A DNA stretch of 48,541 bases, from assembly GCA_902624085.1 (NCBI GenBank), contig CACNWD010000006.1:1-48541 (forward strand), read 5' to 3'. The stretch's first letter is position 1. Every line of letters starts with the position of its first letter. Both the position numbers and the translations under genes were made by a program. Below are positions 30,139 to 40,431 of this stretch, one piece after another. This stretch comes from an uncultured Prochlorococcus sp. (GTDB lineage Bacteria > Cyanobacteriota > Cyanobacteriia > PCC-6307 > Cyanobiaceae). Below the pieces are notes generated by a model, which saw nothing but the letters and a program-made list of their open reading frames with translations, was not told where the DNA came from and ran no database searches.

Positions 30139-30143
30139 ATTAT

Positions 30144-31043
30144 TTAATTTAGTAAAAAATCTATTATCATCTTTTCGGTAAGTTGCGGCAAATCTAAATG
30201 TGGTAGATGCCCACAATTCTTTAGTCTCACTAAATTTAAATTATTAATTTTTTGGAATTTATTTAATTCATCAACTCCGAGTATCCTATCATCTATTCCA
30301 CAAATTGTTTTAATTTCAATACCATTGAAGTTTTCATAAGTTCCTCCAAAACCTCCACTTTTTGCAAAGCTTGCTAGCGAATTTCTCCATCCTTTACAAC
30401 CTAAATGTATAGAAGCTATTTGTTCTTCAGCAATCCCAACGCTTTGATCAGGTGAAGCAAAAGCTTGTCGACAAAGATTCTTCCTCACTATTGGTAAACC
30501 AAGAAAAGCTGCTCCAATTTGGTTAAAGGGCCTGGGTATTTTTTTTGGTTTTGCAAATAAACCTGCTGGAGATAAAAGTATCATTTTATTTATATCCGTT
30601 TTAATCTTTTTAGTTAAAGAAAACGCAACGGAGCCACCCATTGATGCTCCAACCAAATTAATTTTTTGAGTAATTTTTAGTTTAGATATTATGTCAGTTA
30701 AGTTCATAATTAAATTTTCAGAATTATAATTAAGACTTGATATCCTAGGCGAGAATCCAAAGCCTAATAAATCTGGGATAATTAATTTAAATTTATTTTT
30801 TAATAAAGGATATATTCTTCTGAACTCCAAAAAACTGCTATCAAATCCATGAAGACATAATAAAGGAGGACCTTCTCCTCCAATTACCACTGGAAATTTT
30901 GATAATCCCCATTTTTTTTCTAACTGTATCCAATGTAAATCATCAGCTATGTTTTTCCCTAAAGGATCAATTATAGAATTCTTTAATTTCATTAAATAGC
31001 TGAAATTAGAGCTATTTAAATCTTTATGATTACTTATATTCAA
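30144..31043 (-). CDS. Alpha/beta-fold hydrolase
   Basis: A 299-residue alpha/beta hydrolase with the oxyanion LCLHGFDSSFLEFRR segment (about 63-77), the PDLLGFGFSPR strand-loop, the nucleophile Ser in VGASMGGSV (about 136-144), Asp in GIDDRIL and the catalytic His in GHLPHLD near the C-terminus. The triad looks complete. The substrate is unknown. The gene lies in a tight minus-strand run clpC - gldA-like - hydrolase - DUF2993 with gaps of 14, 6 and 5 bases. Confidence 0.9.
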   Translation of the reverse strand: MNISNHKDLNSSNFSYLMKLKNSIIDPLGKNIADDLHWIQLEKKWGLSKFPVVIGGEGPPLLCLHGFDSSFLEFRRIYPLLKNKFKLIIPDLLGFGFSPRISSLNYNSENLIMNLTDIISKLKITQKINLVGASMGGSVAFSLTKKIKTDINKMILLSPAGLFAKPKKIPRPFNQIGAAFLGLPIVRKNLCRQAFASPDQSVGIAEEQIASIHLGCKGWRNSLASFAKSGGFGGTYENFNGIEIKTICGIDDRILGVDELNKFQKINNLNLVRLKNCGHLPHLDLPQLTEKMIIDFLLN

Positions 31044-31049
31044 AATAAT

Positions 31050-32141
31050 TTAGATAGTTATCTTCAGTGATTCAAATTTTGAGATGACTTGAACAATATC
31101 ATCTTTTGAAAATTCAAAAGGAAGGAAATGTATCTCAGACTCTTTTCTGCATGTAAAAGAAGCTATTTTTTGAAGATTATCATTTTCAAAAACATTAATA
31201 CCAAGTTGTGATATCGTGGTTGGTAAATTTAAGTTCTTCATGAATTTAACTAATTGATTTATAGATTGATTAGCTAATTTATTATTATTTTTACTTTCTT
31301 CTAATCTTAATTGGATCAGGATCCCAACACCCACAATCTCACCATGCAGTGGTCTCTTATTGGAATATATTTGAGTAATTGCATTATGAATAGCATGAGC
31401 TGCGGCAGTTCTACATTTCTCTCCCCCAATGCCTCCAATAAGGCCAGCTGTTAGGGTATTCGCTTCCACAATGTTGCTCCAAGCCAAATTATCTTCTGAT
31501 GGATTATTGTAAGCATCTTCACCCTGAATAAATAATTGGTCTCTTAGAACTCGTGAAATTTGTATGGCCTGTTGAATTATTCCATCTTTGTTTGATGAAC
31601 TTGTGATAGATGATTCATACCATTTTGCTAATGAATCAGCTATGCCACTAGATAATGTTTTTTTAGGAGCTGAATTTATGAAAGAATGATCACAAACTAA
31701 TATATTTGGACAAGATTTAAGTTTTATATCTCTTACAAATTTTCCCTCGGTTGTATAAATATTTCCTAAGGCTGTCCAACCTGCACATGTTGAAGCACTT
31801 AATGGGACCGTAATACATGGTATTGAGAGATAATCTGCTAAGAGCTTCCCTGCATCTAACACTTTCCCACCACCTGCAGTAATAATTGAATCGCATTTCT
31901 GTTCAATGGCAAGATTATAAATTCTTGTTAAATCCTTTTCGCAGCAATCAAATTCTAATTCGGAATTATAAACTTTTAGATTTAATTCTCTCAAATCTCT
32001 GGATATTAGTGATCTTAAAGGCCTTGTTGAAAGACTTCTCCCTAGTAGTAAAGGTGATTTAGAGATCTTTACAATTTCAGGTAAAGATCTTTGCCAAGCA
32101 TTTTTACCTCTAATAACTTTATCAGGAGAGATTATCTGCAT
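31050..32141 (-). CDS. Glycerol dehydrogenase-like iron/zinc alcohol dehydrogenase
   Basis: A 363-residue member of the GldA/glycerol-1-phosphate-dehydrogenase superfamily. The NAD-binding loop is ITAGGGKVLDAGK (about 90-102), followed by PLSASTCAGWTALG. Metal ligands fit Asp in SGIADSLAKW, His in AAAHAIHN and His in RPLHGEIVG. The physiological substrate in cyanobacteria is not established, and glycerol is a family-based guess. It starts 14 bases after the clpC stop. Confidence 0.85.
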   Translation of the reverse strand: MQIISPDKVIRGKNAWQRSLPEIVKISKSPLLLGRSLSTRPLRSLISRDLRELNLKVYNSELEFDCCEKDLTRIYNLAIEQKCDSIITAGGGKVLDAGKLLADYLSIPCITVPLSASTCAGWTALGNIYTTEGKFVRDIKLKSCPNILVCDHSFINSAPKKTLSSGIADSLAKWYESSITSSSNKDGIIQQAIQISRVLRDQLFIQGEDAYNNPSEDNLAWSNIVEANTLTAGLIGGIGGEKCRTAAAHAIHNAITQIYSNKRPLHGEIVGVGILIQLRLEESKNNNKLANQSINQLVKFMKNLNLPTTISQLGINVFENDNLQKIASFTCRKESEIHFLPFEFSKDDIVQVISKFESLKITI

Positions 32142-32155
32142 TAGCTAAATTTTAA

Positions 32156-34684
32156 TTAAAAATTAGCACCAGCTAGCTCTTGAGGAGACTCCTCTGTTGA
32201 TATCTTTACTGTAACTTTTTTATTCTCATCAATATCAACTAGGGCCACATCTCCATCTTTAATACGACCTGAAAGGACTTCCTCTGCGAGACTATCTTCG
32301 AGCAACCTCATGACAGCTCTCCTAAGAGGTCTTGCTCCATATGAAGGATTATATCCTTCTTCTACCAGTCTTTCTTTAAATGCATCAGTTACATTTAATC
32401 TTATACCTTTCTCATTAATTCTAGAGAAAACCTCTTTTAGCATTATTTCTGCAATGTCTTTAACTTCGTGTTTTGTTAATTGTCTGAATACAATAATTTC
32501 ATCTAATCTATTCAAAAATTCAGGTCTAAAGTATTGCTTTAGTTCTTCATTAACTAATGATTTAATGCGGTTGTATTGACTATCTTCAATAGATTCTCCT
32601 GAAAATTCAAAACCAAGCCCACCACCACCTTTTTCGATAACTTTTGATCCAATGTTAGAAGTCATTATCAATAGTGTATTCTTAAAGTCAACAGTTCTTC
32701 CTTTAGAGTCAGTAAGTCTACCTTCCTCTAGTAATTGTAAAAGTAAATTGAATACATCAGGATGAGCTTTCTCAACTTCATCAAATAAAACTACAGTATA
32801 TGGTCTCCTTCTAACAGCTTCTGTCAACTGTCCTCCCTCGTTAAAACCTACATAACCTGGAGGAGAACCTATTAACTTACTTACAGTATGTCTTTCCATG
32901 AATTCAGACATATCCAGTCTTATCATGGCATCTTCACTACCAAAGAAATATGAAGCAAGCGCCTTTGTTAATTCTGTTTTACCAACTCCAGTAGGTCCAG
33001 AAAAAATAAAGCTTGCTATTGGCCTATTTGGATTTTTCAAACCAACTCTTGCGCGTCTAATTGCTCTTGATACAGCTTTCACTGCTTCATCTTGACCTAT
33101 TAATCTTTTGTGAAGAGTATCTTCCATGTTAAGAAGTTTTACTGACTCAGTTTCGGTCAGTTTTTGAACAGGTACTCCTGTCCAAGAAGCAACTATATGA
33201 GCAACATCTTCTTCACTTACTACAGGATTATGTGCGATATTAAGTGAACTTTTTGTAACATTTTCATCATCAGAAGAAGTATTTTCATTTTGAGATTCCT
33301 TCTTATTTTCTAATAACTCCTTAATCTTGGAAGATAATGCAATCTCCTTTTCTCTCAATTGTCCTGCTTGATCAAAATTTTGTTCTCTAACAGATTCTTC
33401 TTTTTGTTTTTGGATCTCTCTTAATTCTTTATCAATTTGTTTAGCCTCAGGGGGGAGTTTTGAATTTATTAATCTAACTCTACTTCCGGCTTCATCTATT
33501 AGATCAATCGCTTTATCTGGTAAAAATCTGTCAGATATATATCTGTCACCTAAGTGAGCTGCAGCATCAAGAGCTTCATCTGTGATCTTCAACCTATGGT
33601 GTTGTTCGTATCTCTCTCTTAAACCCTTAAGAATTTCAATGGTATCCTCTATTGAAGGCTCACCAACCATAACTGGTTGAAATCTTCTTTCTAATGCTGC
33701 ATCACGTTCAATATGCTTCCTGTATTCATCTAGTGTAGTAGCTCCAATACATTGAAGCTCTCCTCTCGCTAATGCAGGTTTCAGGATATTAGCAGCATCT
33801 ATAGCTCCTTCCGCAGCACCTGCTCCAATAAGTGTATGAACTTCATCAATAACTAAAATTACATTACCTGCAGATTTTATCTCTTCCATAATTTTTTTTA
33901 GTCTCTCTTCAAATTCACCTCTGTATTTTGTTCCTGCAACCAAAAGTCCAATATCTAAAGTAAGAACTCGTTTGTCTTCCAAAATATCAGGAATTTCGCC
34001 TTGCTGAATTCTTTGAGCTAAACCTTCTGCAATAGCAGTTTTTCCTACACCGGGCTCACCTATCAAAACAGGATTATTTTTAGTTCTTCTTCCAAGTATT
34101 TGGACTACCCTATCTATTTCAGCATGTCTACCAACAACAGGATCAAGTTTTGATTCACTTGCTAATTTAGTTAAGTTTGTACCAAACTCGTCTAATGTTG
34201 CTGTTTTTACACTACCTTTACTAGAACCAGCACCAGATCCAACTTCAGCGGTCTCTCCAAGCATTCTTATTACTTGTGTTCTGACTTTTGTCAAGTCTAT
34301 ACCAAGATTTTCTAGAACTCTTGCTGCTACTCCCTCACCCTCTCTAATTAAGCCTAGAAGTAAATGTTCTGTTCCAATATAATTATGACCTAATTGTCGA
34401 GCTTCTTCTAAAGAAAGTTCTAGTACTCTTTTCGCTCTCGGGGTAAATGGAATTTCCACTGCAACAAAGCCTGAACCTCTTCCAATAATTTTTTCAACTT
34501 CAATTCTAGAATCTTTTAAATTTACTCCTAAAGATTTTAAAACCTTAGCTGCAACACCAGTACCCTCGCCAATTAGTCCTAAAAGTATTTGCTCTGTTCC
34601 AACAAAGTTATGGCCAAGTCTTCTAGCTTCTTCTTGAGCAAGCATTATGACTTTAATAGCTTTTTCAGTGAATCTTTCAAACAT
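32156..34684 (-). CDS. clpC: ClpC AAA+ chaperone/ATPase of the Clp protease
   Basis: Hexameric unfoldase that feeds substrates to ClpP/R and supports protein import and quality control. The 842-residue protein has two Clp_N repeats (about 1-145). The first AAA module has Walker A GEPGVGKT (209-216) and Walker [13 protein letters not shown] middle region carries a UVR motif ([15 protein letters not shown]), and the second AAA module has Walker A GPTGVGKT (about 563). A UvrB/C motif and this length mark ClpC rather than ClpB. The upstream region contains repeated TTTTGTG and an inverted repeat. It is the first gene of a four-gene minus-strand cluster. Confidence 0.97.
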   Translation of the reverse strand: MFERFTEKAIKVIMLAQEEARRLGHNFVGTEQILLGLIGEGTGVAAKVLKSLGVNLKDSRIEVEKIIGRGSGFVAVEIPFTPRAKRVLELSLEEARQLGHNYIGTEHLLLGLIREGEGVAARVLENLGIDLTKVRTQVIRMLGETAEVGSGAGSSKGSVKTATLDEFGTNLTKLASESKLDPVVGRHAEIDRVVQILGRRTKNNPVLIGEPGVGKTAIAEGLAQRIQQGEIPDILEDKRVLTLDIGLLVAGTKYRGEFEERLKKIMEEIKSAGNVILVIDEVHTLIGAGAAEGAIDAANILKPALARGELQCIGATTLDEYRKHIERDAALERRFQPVMVGEPSIEDTIEILKGLRERYEQHHRLKITDEALDAAAHLGDRYISDRFLPDKAIDLIDEAGSRVRLINSKLPPEAKQIDKELREIQKQKEESVREQNFDQAGQLREKEIALSSKIKELLENKKESQNENTSSDDENVTKSSLNIAHNPVVSEEDVAHIVASWTGVPVQKLTETESVKLLNMEDTLHKRLIGQDEAVKAVSRAIRRARVGLKNPNRPIASFIFSGPTGVGKTELTKALASYFFGSEDAMIRLDMSEFMERHTVSKLIGSPPGYVGFNEGGQLTEAVRRRPYTVVLFDEVEKAHPDVFNLLLQLLEEGRLTDSKGRTVDFKNTLLIMTSNIGSKVIEKGGGGLGFEFSGESIEDSQYNRIKSLVNEELKQYFRPEFLNRLDEIIVFRQLTKHEVKDIAEIMLKEVFSRINEKGIRLNVTDAFKERLVEEGYNPSYGARPLRRAVMRLLEDSLAEEVLSGRIKDGDVALVDIDENKKVTVKISTEESPQELAGANF

Positions 34685-34727
34685 AACATGTTGAGTTCCT
34701 ACTAATAACCTACCAGTATTGAGCCTA

Positions 34728-34775
34728 TTTTGTGTTCACAATGAGCTTTTGTGAATACCTAATGTGTTTTTTGTG
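34728..34775 (-). promoter_or_regulatory. Repeats upstream of clpC
   Basis: TTTTGTG occurs three times (34728, 34747 and 34769) and an inverted repeat TTCACAA-N7-TTGTGAA spans 34735-34755. They sit 44-91 bases before the clpC ATG in the 181-bp divergent region 34685-34865, where operators would be expected. No CIRCE element is present. Confidence 0.3.
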
Positions 34776-34865
34776 TTGACCAAATACTACATTATCAGCG
34801 GGATTGGCTAAATTCACTAGTGTTTCAAGGATTCTGGTTATCCGCACAATAAAAAAACTTAATTA

Positions 34866-35303
34866 TTAATTTAATATTTTTTTTTCTTTTAAAAGAGCAT
34901 CAGAACCATCTTTATAATATTTCTTTCTAATACAAATTGTCTCAAACCCTAAGTAGTCATAGAAGCTTAAAGCCTGCTTATTTTTTAATGATACTTCTAA
35001 AAAAATTCTTTTAATATTCTCATTTTTGCATTCTTGTAAGATCTTATAAATTAATTTTTTGCCTAGACCTCTTCTTTGATAAGAGGGATGAACTGATAAA
35101 TATCTTATTTCTGCTTCATCGTAAATTTTATGGAGAACGCATACTCCTAAGATTATGTTATTTATATAAATTCCTTTTGCAGTTATATAATCCTTCCCAA
35201 GCTCATTTTTCCATTGATTTTGATTCCAATGTTTTATCGATTTTAAATCCAGTTCATAACAAATTTTTGAATTTTTAGCATTAATTTCTCTTATATTGAT
35301 CAT
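34866..35303 (-). CDS. rimI: GNAT N-acetyltransferase, RimI-like
   Basis: A 145-residue GNAT acetyltransferase with the acetyl-CoA loop SYQRRGLGKKLI (about 74-85), the preceding AEIRYLSVHP strand, and the EVSLKNKQALSFYDYLGF motif, which closely matches RimI (N-terminal acetylation of ribosomal protein S18). The N-terminus is consistent with a full domain. Substrate is inferred from similarity to RimI; other alanine/peptidyl acetyltransferases look alike. It is divergent from lysA and from the clpC cluster upstream. Confidence 0.82.
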   Translation of the reverse strand: MINIREINAKNSKICYELDLKSIKHWNQNQWKNELGKDYITAKGIYINNIILGVCVLHKIYDEAEIRYLSVHPSYQRRGLGKKLIYKILQECKNENIKRIFLEVSLKNKQALSFYDYLGFETICIRKKYYKDGSDALLKEKKILN

Positions 35304-35381
35304 GATTTTTGATACCCAAAAATAAAAAAAGTTTTTCTTAATTGATAAACTTATATAATGTTGCTGATAAAAGGATTAAAA

Positions 35382-36749
35382 ATGAAAGAAAAGTCATTTA
35401 TTAACAATAAAATCGATTTTGAAAGTCCAAATAAAAATATTGTACCTTTAACTACCTCAATTAATAATGGCAAGCTATTCCTTGGAGGATGTTCAGTAGA
35501 ACAGCTTATAAAAAATTATGATTCACCGTTATATATTTTAGATGAATTGACTCTGAGAAATTCTTGTAAAGCATATAAAAATGCACTCGATAAATTTTAC
35601 CCTGGAAATTCCCTTCCTATATATGCATCTAAAGCCAATAGTTCTTTATTTATGAGTAATTTGATATCTTCGGAGGGATTTGGACTAGATGCTGTTTCTG
35701 AAGGTGAATTATTAACAGCTCTCAAGGGTGGAGTCTCTTATGAAAAAATTGTTTTTCATGGTAATAATAAATCTGATAAAGAATTAGAGTTTGCGGTGAC
35801 AAATAAAATTAAAGTGGTTGTAGATAATAATTATGATTTGGAGAGGATGATTAGTTATTCAGAAGTGTTGGATAGAAGTATCAAAATAATGATCAGATTC
35901 ACACCTGGAATAGAATGTCATACCCATGAATATATTAGAACTGGTTCTTTTGATAGTAAATTTGGATTTGGCTTGGAAAATTTAACTTATGTTTTTGAAG
36001 AGATTAATAAAGCCAAAAACTTAGATTTAGTGGGTTTACATGCTCATATAGGTTCTCAAATTTTTGAATTAGAACCTCATCGTGATCTAGGAGAAATATT
36101 AGTCAATTTTGCAATTGAAGCTCAAAAATATGGTCATCAAATAAAGGAATTAAATGTTGGAGGAGGTTTAGGAATTAAATATACAAATGACGATGATCCT
36201 CCTTCAATAGAGGACTGGGTTAAAACCGTATCAGAATCAGTTTCAAAAGCATGTACTAAAAATAATTTTGAATTACCATTACTTATGTGTGAACCTGGTC
36301 GATCAATAGTTTCAACTGCAGGAGTAACTATATACAAAATAGGATCATTTAAAGAGATTCCTGGATTAAAAACATATATTTCTGTTGATGGTGGGATGAG
36401 TGATAATCCAAGACCAATTACATATCAGTCAAATTATTCCGCTTGTTTAGTCAATGATCCGCTTAATAAAAACCATAAAAATAAATATACAATAGCTGGA
36501 AAGCATTGTGAGTCTGGAGATGTTTTATTTAAAGAAATTGAGATTGGAAGCTGTAAAACTGGAGATTTATTATGTGTTTTTGGAACTGGAGCTTATAATC
36601 TCTCAATGAGTTCAAACTACAATAGAATTCCAAGGCCTGCTGCATTGTTAGTTTCAAATGGGAACGCTGAATTAATTCAAAAAAGAGAAACATCAGATGA
36701 TCTACTAAAGCTTGATGTCTTACCAGATCGCTTTATTAAACAATCTTAG
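35382..36749 (+). CDS. lysA: Diaminopimelate decarboxylase
   Basis: Decarboxylates meso-diaminopimelate to lysine with PLP; DAP is also a peptidoglycan precursor. The 455-residue alanine-racemase-fold enzyme has the PLP Lys in YASKANSS, FHGNNKSD, HAHIGSQI, GGGLGIKY, EPGRS and the C-terminal CESGD and GAYN motifs. I chose the ATG at 35382 because AAAGGA (about 35369-35374) lies eight bases upstream; an in-frame ATG at 35358 adds eight residues without a ribosome site. It begins a plus-strand run through cdaA, uppS, bioB, trhO and an unknown gene. Confidence 0.95.
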   Translation: MKEKSFINNKIDFESPNKNIVPLTTSINNGKLFLGGCSVEQLIKNYDSPLYILDELTLRNSCKAYKNALDKFYPGNSLPIYASKANSSLFMSNLISSEGFGLDAVSEGELLTALKGGVSYEKIVFHGNNKSDKELEFAVTNKIKVVVDNNYDLERMISYSEVLDRSIKIMIRFTPGIECHTHEYIRTGSFDSKFGFGLENLTYVFEEINKAKNLDLVGLHAHIGSQIFELEPHRDLGEILVNFAIEAQKYGHQIKELNVGGGLGIKYTNDDDPPSIEDWVKTVSESVSKACTKNNFELPLLMCEPGRSIVSTAGVTIYKIGSFKEIPGLKTYISVDGGMSDNPRPITYQSNYSACLVNDPLNKNHKNKYTIAGKHCESGDVLFKEIEIGSCKTGDLLCVFGTGAYNLSMSSNYNRIPRPAALLVSNGNAELIQKRETSDDLLKLDVLPDRFIKQS

Positions 36750-36779
36750 GTAAGTTTAAAATAAGTATTTAAATTTAAT

Positions 36780-37667
36780 GTGAGTTTTTGGGGTTTTTTA
36801 AATTTAAAACTTTTACTCGATGTCCTTTTCGCAGCAGGTTTCGGAATGTTGCTTTTCTCACGAGTCAAAGAGCAAAGAACTTTATGGCTTCTTAGAGGAT
36901 ATTTATTTTTGGTATCTCTAGCTTGGTTTGTCCAGAGATTTGCTTCGCTACCCTTAACTTCAAAGTTAATTGACGCCTTGGTCATAGCATGTTCTTTATC
37001 TCTTGCAATTTTGTGGCAAGGAGAACTTAGGAGATTAATGGAATTATTAGGTACAGGAAGATTAACGGTCCTTTTAGGTAATCCTCCCAAGGAATTTAGA
37101 GCTAATTCAAATGCGGTGAATCAGCTCGTAGATGCAGCTGGAAAACTTTCTCAAAACAGAAGAGGAGCTCTTATGGTTGTTGATTTGGGAAGTGATTTAA
37201 GACCAGAAGATTTTTTATATTCAGGAATAGAAATAGATGCACTGCTTTCTACAGATCTGTTGATAAATTTATTTGCTACGGATACGCCTTTGCACGATGG
37301 TGCTATTTTAGTTAAAGGTAATAAAATTATTTCTGCAGGCGTAATACTTCCTTTATCTCGTCAAGGTATTAGTAGATATGGAACTAGACATTTGGCTGCT
37401 TTAGGCATTACTGAAAGATTTGATAGATGCATTTGCATTGTCGTCTCAGAAGAGACAGGAACATTATCACTTGCTAATCAAGGAAAACTTGAAAGACCTA
37501 TCACAAGTAGTAGATTACAAGAGTTATTGAATGAGTTTATTGGAGGATTAAATAATCAAACCATTTCAAAATCTTCTACAAATAGAAATGTTTCAATGCC
37601 AAAAAAGGAGACAATTGATATCATTTCAAGTATTGGTGTAGATAAATCTGTAAAAAATTCTGATTAA
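36780..37667 (+). CDS. cdaA: Diadenylate cyclase (CdaA/DacA family)
   Basis: Makes cyclic di-AMP from two ATP. The 295-residue protein has about three N-terminal membrane helices (about 10-27, 38-52, 62-80) and a DAC domain with the DGA motif (173-175), the RHLAA variant of RHR (203-207) and SEETG (223-227), all the active-site elements of CdaA. The start is a GTG at 36780 overlapping an out-of-frame ATGTGA; no good ribosome site is seen, and expression may depend on coupling to lysA, 30 bases upstream. In Firmicutes cdaA neighbours glmM; here lysA and uppS flank it. A Lys/Ser-rich tail of about 40 residues follows the domain. Confidence 0.92.
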   Translation: MSFWGFLNLKLLLDVLFAAGFGMLLFSRVKEQRTLWLLRGYLFLVSLAWFVQRFASLPLTSKLIDALVIACSLSLAILWQGELRRLMELLGTGRLTVLLGNPPKEFRANSNAVNQLVDAAGKLSQNRRGALMVVDLGSDLRPEDFLYSGIEIDALLSTDLLINLFATDTPLHDGAILVKGNKIISAGVILPLSRQGISRYGTRHLAALGITERFDRCICIVVSEETGTLSLANQGKLERPITSSRLQELLNEFIGGLNNQTISKSSTNRNVSMPKKETIDIISSIGVDKSVKNSD

Positions 37668-37688
37668 ATCAAACACTTAATATCGATT

Positions 37689-38498
37689 ATGAAATTAAAA
37701 AATTCAACAAATAAAATAAGAGATTTATCTCTAGAAATTGATAAACTCAGAATCCCTAATCACATAGCTGTAATAATGGATGGTAATGGTAGATGGGGAC
37801 TAAATAAAGGTTTGTCAAGATCACATGGTCATAATAAAGGTGTGTCAGTTTTAAAAAATATAATTAAAGTTTCCAAAAAACTTGGTGTAAAAGTTTTAAC
37901 TGTTTATGCTTTTTCAACTGAGAATTGGACAAGACCACTTGAAGAGGTGAAATTTCTTTTAAATTTATTCGAAAAAGTTTTAGAAAAAGAGATTGATGAA
38001 TTGAATAAAGAGTTAATTAGAATCAAATTTATTGGTGACTTATCTCCTTTCTCTGAAGATTTAAGAAAAAAATTTATTGAGGCTGAAAATATTACTCATT
38101 GTAATGATCAATTTATTTTAAATATCTGCACAAATTATGGGGGGAGGCAGGAATTGGTAAAAGTTGCAAAAGAATTATCGAGGAAGTCAATCTCAGGAGA
38201 AATCAAACCTGATCAAATAAATGAAGAAATGTTCGAATCTCATTTGCTTACATGTGATTTTCAAGATCCTGACTTGTTAATAAGAACTAGCGGTGAAAAA
38301 CGCATAAGTAATTTTTTACTTTGGCAACTTGCTTATTCTGAAATTTACATAACTGATGTTTTATGGCCTGAATTTGATGAGAATGAATTTTATAAAGCTA
38401 TTATTGATTACCAATCAAGGAAAAGAAGATTTGGTGGAATTACATCAGTCTCAAATCAATCTTTAAAAAGTTCTTTTCTTATGGGTAATACAAAATGA
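37689..38498 (+). CDS. uppS: Isoprenyl transferase (undecaprenyl diphosphate synthase)
   Basis: Cis-prenyltransferase that makes the C55 lipid carrier for peptidoglycan and O-antigen. The 269-residue protein has [13 protein letters not shown] with catalytic Asp31, the SHGHNKG segment, [10 protein letters not shown] (about 77-86) and the signature [20 protein letters not shown]. The length and motif order are canonical. The stop overlaps the bioB start by four bases (ATGA). Confidence 0.96.
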   Translation: MKLKNSTNKIRDLSLEIDKLRIPNHIAVIMDGNGRWGLNKGLSRSHGHNKGVSVLKNIIKVSKKLGVKVLTVYAFSTENWTRPLEEVKFLLNLFEKVLEKEIDELNKELIRIKFIGDLSPFSEDLRKKFIEAENITHCNDQFILNICTNYGGRQELVKVAKELSRKSISGEIKPDQINEEMFESHLLTCDFQDPDLLIRTSGEKRISNFLLWQLAYSEIYITDVLWPEFDENEFYKAIIDYQSRKRRFGGITSVSNQSLKSSFLMGNTK

Positions 38499-39502
38499 TT
38501 AAATTAAATAAAGATTCATCACTAGATGTAAAATATAACTGGGGCAGAGAAGAGATTCTTGAAATTTTAAATCTTCCTCTTATAGATTTAATGTGGCATG
38601 CACAAATTGTACATCGAAAATTTAATAACTATAGAGTTCAGTTATCTACACTTCTAAGTGTAAAGACAGGAGGATGCACAGAAAATTGTTCATATTGTAG
38701 TCAATCTATTTATAGCTCTAGCCAATTAAAAAGTAATCCAATTCAGGAAGTAGAATCTGTATTAAAGAAGGCAGAAATAGCTAAGAATCAAGGAGCAGAG
38801 AGATTTTGCATGGGGTGGGCTTGGAGAGAGATAAGAGATGGAAGTGCTTTTAATTCAATGATAGAAATGGTTAAAGGCGTAAGAAATTTAGGAATGGAAG
38901 CGTGCGTAACTGCAGGAATGCTGAATGATGCGCAAGCTTTAAAATTAGCAGAAGCAGGTTTAACTGCTTATAACCATAATCTTGATACAAGTCCAGAATA
39001 TTATCAGAATATAATTACTACAAGAACTTATCAAGATAGATTAGATACTCTTAAAAGGGTGAGAAGTGCAGGAATTAATATTTGTTGCGGCGGTATTATT
39101 GGATTAGGTGAATCTAATAAAGATAGAGCCTCATTATTGGAAGTACTTTCTAATATGAATCCACATCCTGAGAGTGTTCCAATAAATGCTTTAGTGGCTA
39201 TTGAGGGCACTAAATTAGAAAACTCTAAAGAGGTTGATTCAATAGACATGATTAGAATGGTTGCTACTGCAAGGATTCTTATGCCTAGGAGTAAAGTACG
39301 TCTAAGTGCAGGTAGAGAAAATCTCTCTAAAGAGGCACAAATTTTATGTTTTCAATGTGGAGCAAATTCTATTTTTTATGGAGATGAATTGTTAACCACC
39401 TCAAATCCTGCTTGTGAAACTGATAGAAAACTTCTAGAAGAAGTTGGAGTTTCTTATAATAAAAATTTTGTTTTAGATAAAAAAGCACTCTCCTCTAAAT
39501 GA
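38495..39502 (+). CDS. bioB: Biotin synthase
   Basis: Radical SAM enzyme that inserts sulfur into dethiobiotin. The 335-residue protein has the 4Fe-4S motif CTENCSYC (Cys61, 65, 68), the YNHNLDT segment with conserved Asn, and RLSAGRENL near the C-terminus. The auxiliary-cluster cysteines ([15 protein letters not shown]) are present. It shares four-base ATGA overlaps with uppS upstream and trhO downstream, so translation is probably coupled. Confidence 0.97.
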   Translation: MIKLNKDSSLDVKYNWGREEILEILNLPLIDLMWHAQIVHRKFNNYRVQLSTLLSVKTGGCTENCSYCSQSIYSSSQLKSNPIQEVESVLKKAEIAKNQGAERFCMGWAWREIRDGSAFNSMIEMVKGVRNLGMEACVTAGMLNDAQALKLAEAGLTAYNHNLDTSPEYYQNIITTRTYQDRLDTLKRVRSAGINICCGGIIGLGESNKDRASLLEVLSNMNPHPESVPINALVAIEGTKLENSKEVDSIDMIRMVATARILMPRSKVRLSAGRENLSKEAQILCFQCGANSIFYGDELLTTSNPACETDRKLLEEVGVSYNKNFVLDKKALSSK

Positions 39503-40404
39503 ACGATTCTTATAAAATTGTCTCTCTTTATTGTTTTAGTCCAATCTCAGAAAAAAATTTACAGAATTTAAGAAATAAATTAGAAAAATTTGAAGAGAAA
39601 GGACTAACTGGCCTAATGATTTTGGCAAAAGAAGGAATTAATGGAACAATTTGTGGTTTGGAAACAATAGTTAATATTTTTCACAGAGAAATAAAAAATT
39701 TTCTTAGAGATCAAGATTTGAATGAAAAGATAAGTTTTTCTGAAAAGAAAATTTTTAAAAAACTAAAAATAAAAATTAAGGCTGAAATTGTAACAATGGG
39801 TATTAATGATATTAGCCCAGAAATAAAATCTGGCATTTATGTTGATTCTGAAGAATGGAATAATTTACTATCAGATGAGAAAACTATCGTAATTGATACT
39901 AGAAATCATTATGAAGTTTCACTAGGCAGTTTTGATAATGCTATTAATCCAAACTTAAAAAACTTTAGAGAATTTCCTGACTGGCTTGATAAGAATCTAA
40001 ATAAAATTACTAATAATAATGAAAATATTAATATTGCAATGTTTTGCACAGGTGGGATAAGATGCGAAAAGGCAACATCATTACTTATAAAGAAAGGATA
40101 TCAAAATACTTATCATCTTAAGGGAGGCATACTTAAATATTTTGAGGATATACCTGCAAATAGTAATAAATATAAAGGTGAATGTTATGTCTTTGATGAA
40201 AGAGTCTCAGTGGATAATAACTTAAAAAAGGGTTCTTATTCAATTTGTCATGCATGTGGAATGCCATTATCAGTTGAAGATAAGAAAAAACTTCATTATA
40301 TAGAGGGTGTTCAATGCCATTTATGTATAGATAAATTTTCTGATGCTGATAGGGCAAGGTTTGCGGAGAGACAAAAGCAAATTGAAGATAAAATAGAAAA
40401 ATAA
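39499..40404 (+). CDS. trhO: tRNA uridine(34) hydroxylase TrhO (rhodanese-like)
   Basis: Family of oxygen-dependent tRNA-U34 hydroxylases (YceA type). The 301-residue protein has an N-terminal acylphosphatase-like half with [13 protein letters not shown] (41-53). The rhodanese domain carries the active Cys183 in [12 protein letters not shown], and the C-terminal region has two CxxC pairs (CHACG and CHLC), likely zinc-binding. All are typical. Function is inferred from the E. coli and Bacillus orthologues. Confidence 0.9.
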   Translation: MNDSYKIVSLYCFSPISEKNLQNLRNKLEKFEEKGLTGLMILAKEGINGTICGLETIVNIFHREIKNFLRDQDLNEKISFSEKKIFKKLKIKIKAEIVTMGINDISPEIKSGIYVDSEEWNNLLSDEKTIVIDTRNHYEVSLGSFDNAINPNLKNFREFPDWLDKNLNKITNNNENINIAMFCTGGIRCEKATSLLIKKGYQNTYHLKGGILKYFEDIPANSNKYKGECYVFDERVSVDNNLKKGSYSICHACGMPLSVEDKKKLHYIEGVQCHLCIDKFSDADRARFAERQKQIEDKIEK

Positions 40405-40431
40405 AATTACGATTAAGAAAGATTTTTATTT

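Noticed and set aside
30139-30216. N-terminal extension of the DUF2993 protein to 30216
   Set aside because: It would overlap the hydrolase gene by 73 bases. The ATG at 30138 gives a five-base gap, as between the other genes of this cluster.
34685-34865. CIRCE (HrcA) or LexA box upstream of clpC
   Set aside because: Neither TTAGCACTC-N9-GAGTGCTAA nor a cyanobacterial LexA consensus is present; only unrelated TTTTGTG repeats are seen.
36746-37090. Minus-strand 114-residue ORF across the lysA-cdaA junction
   Set aside because: It is antisense to the cdaA membrane-helix region, has no recognisable family, and cdaA is well supported.
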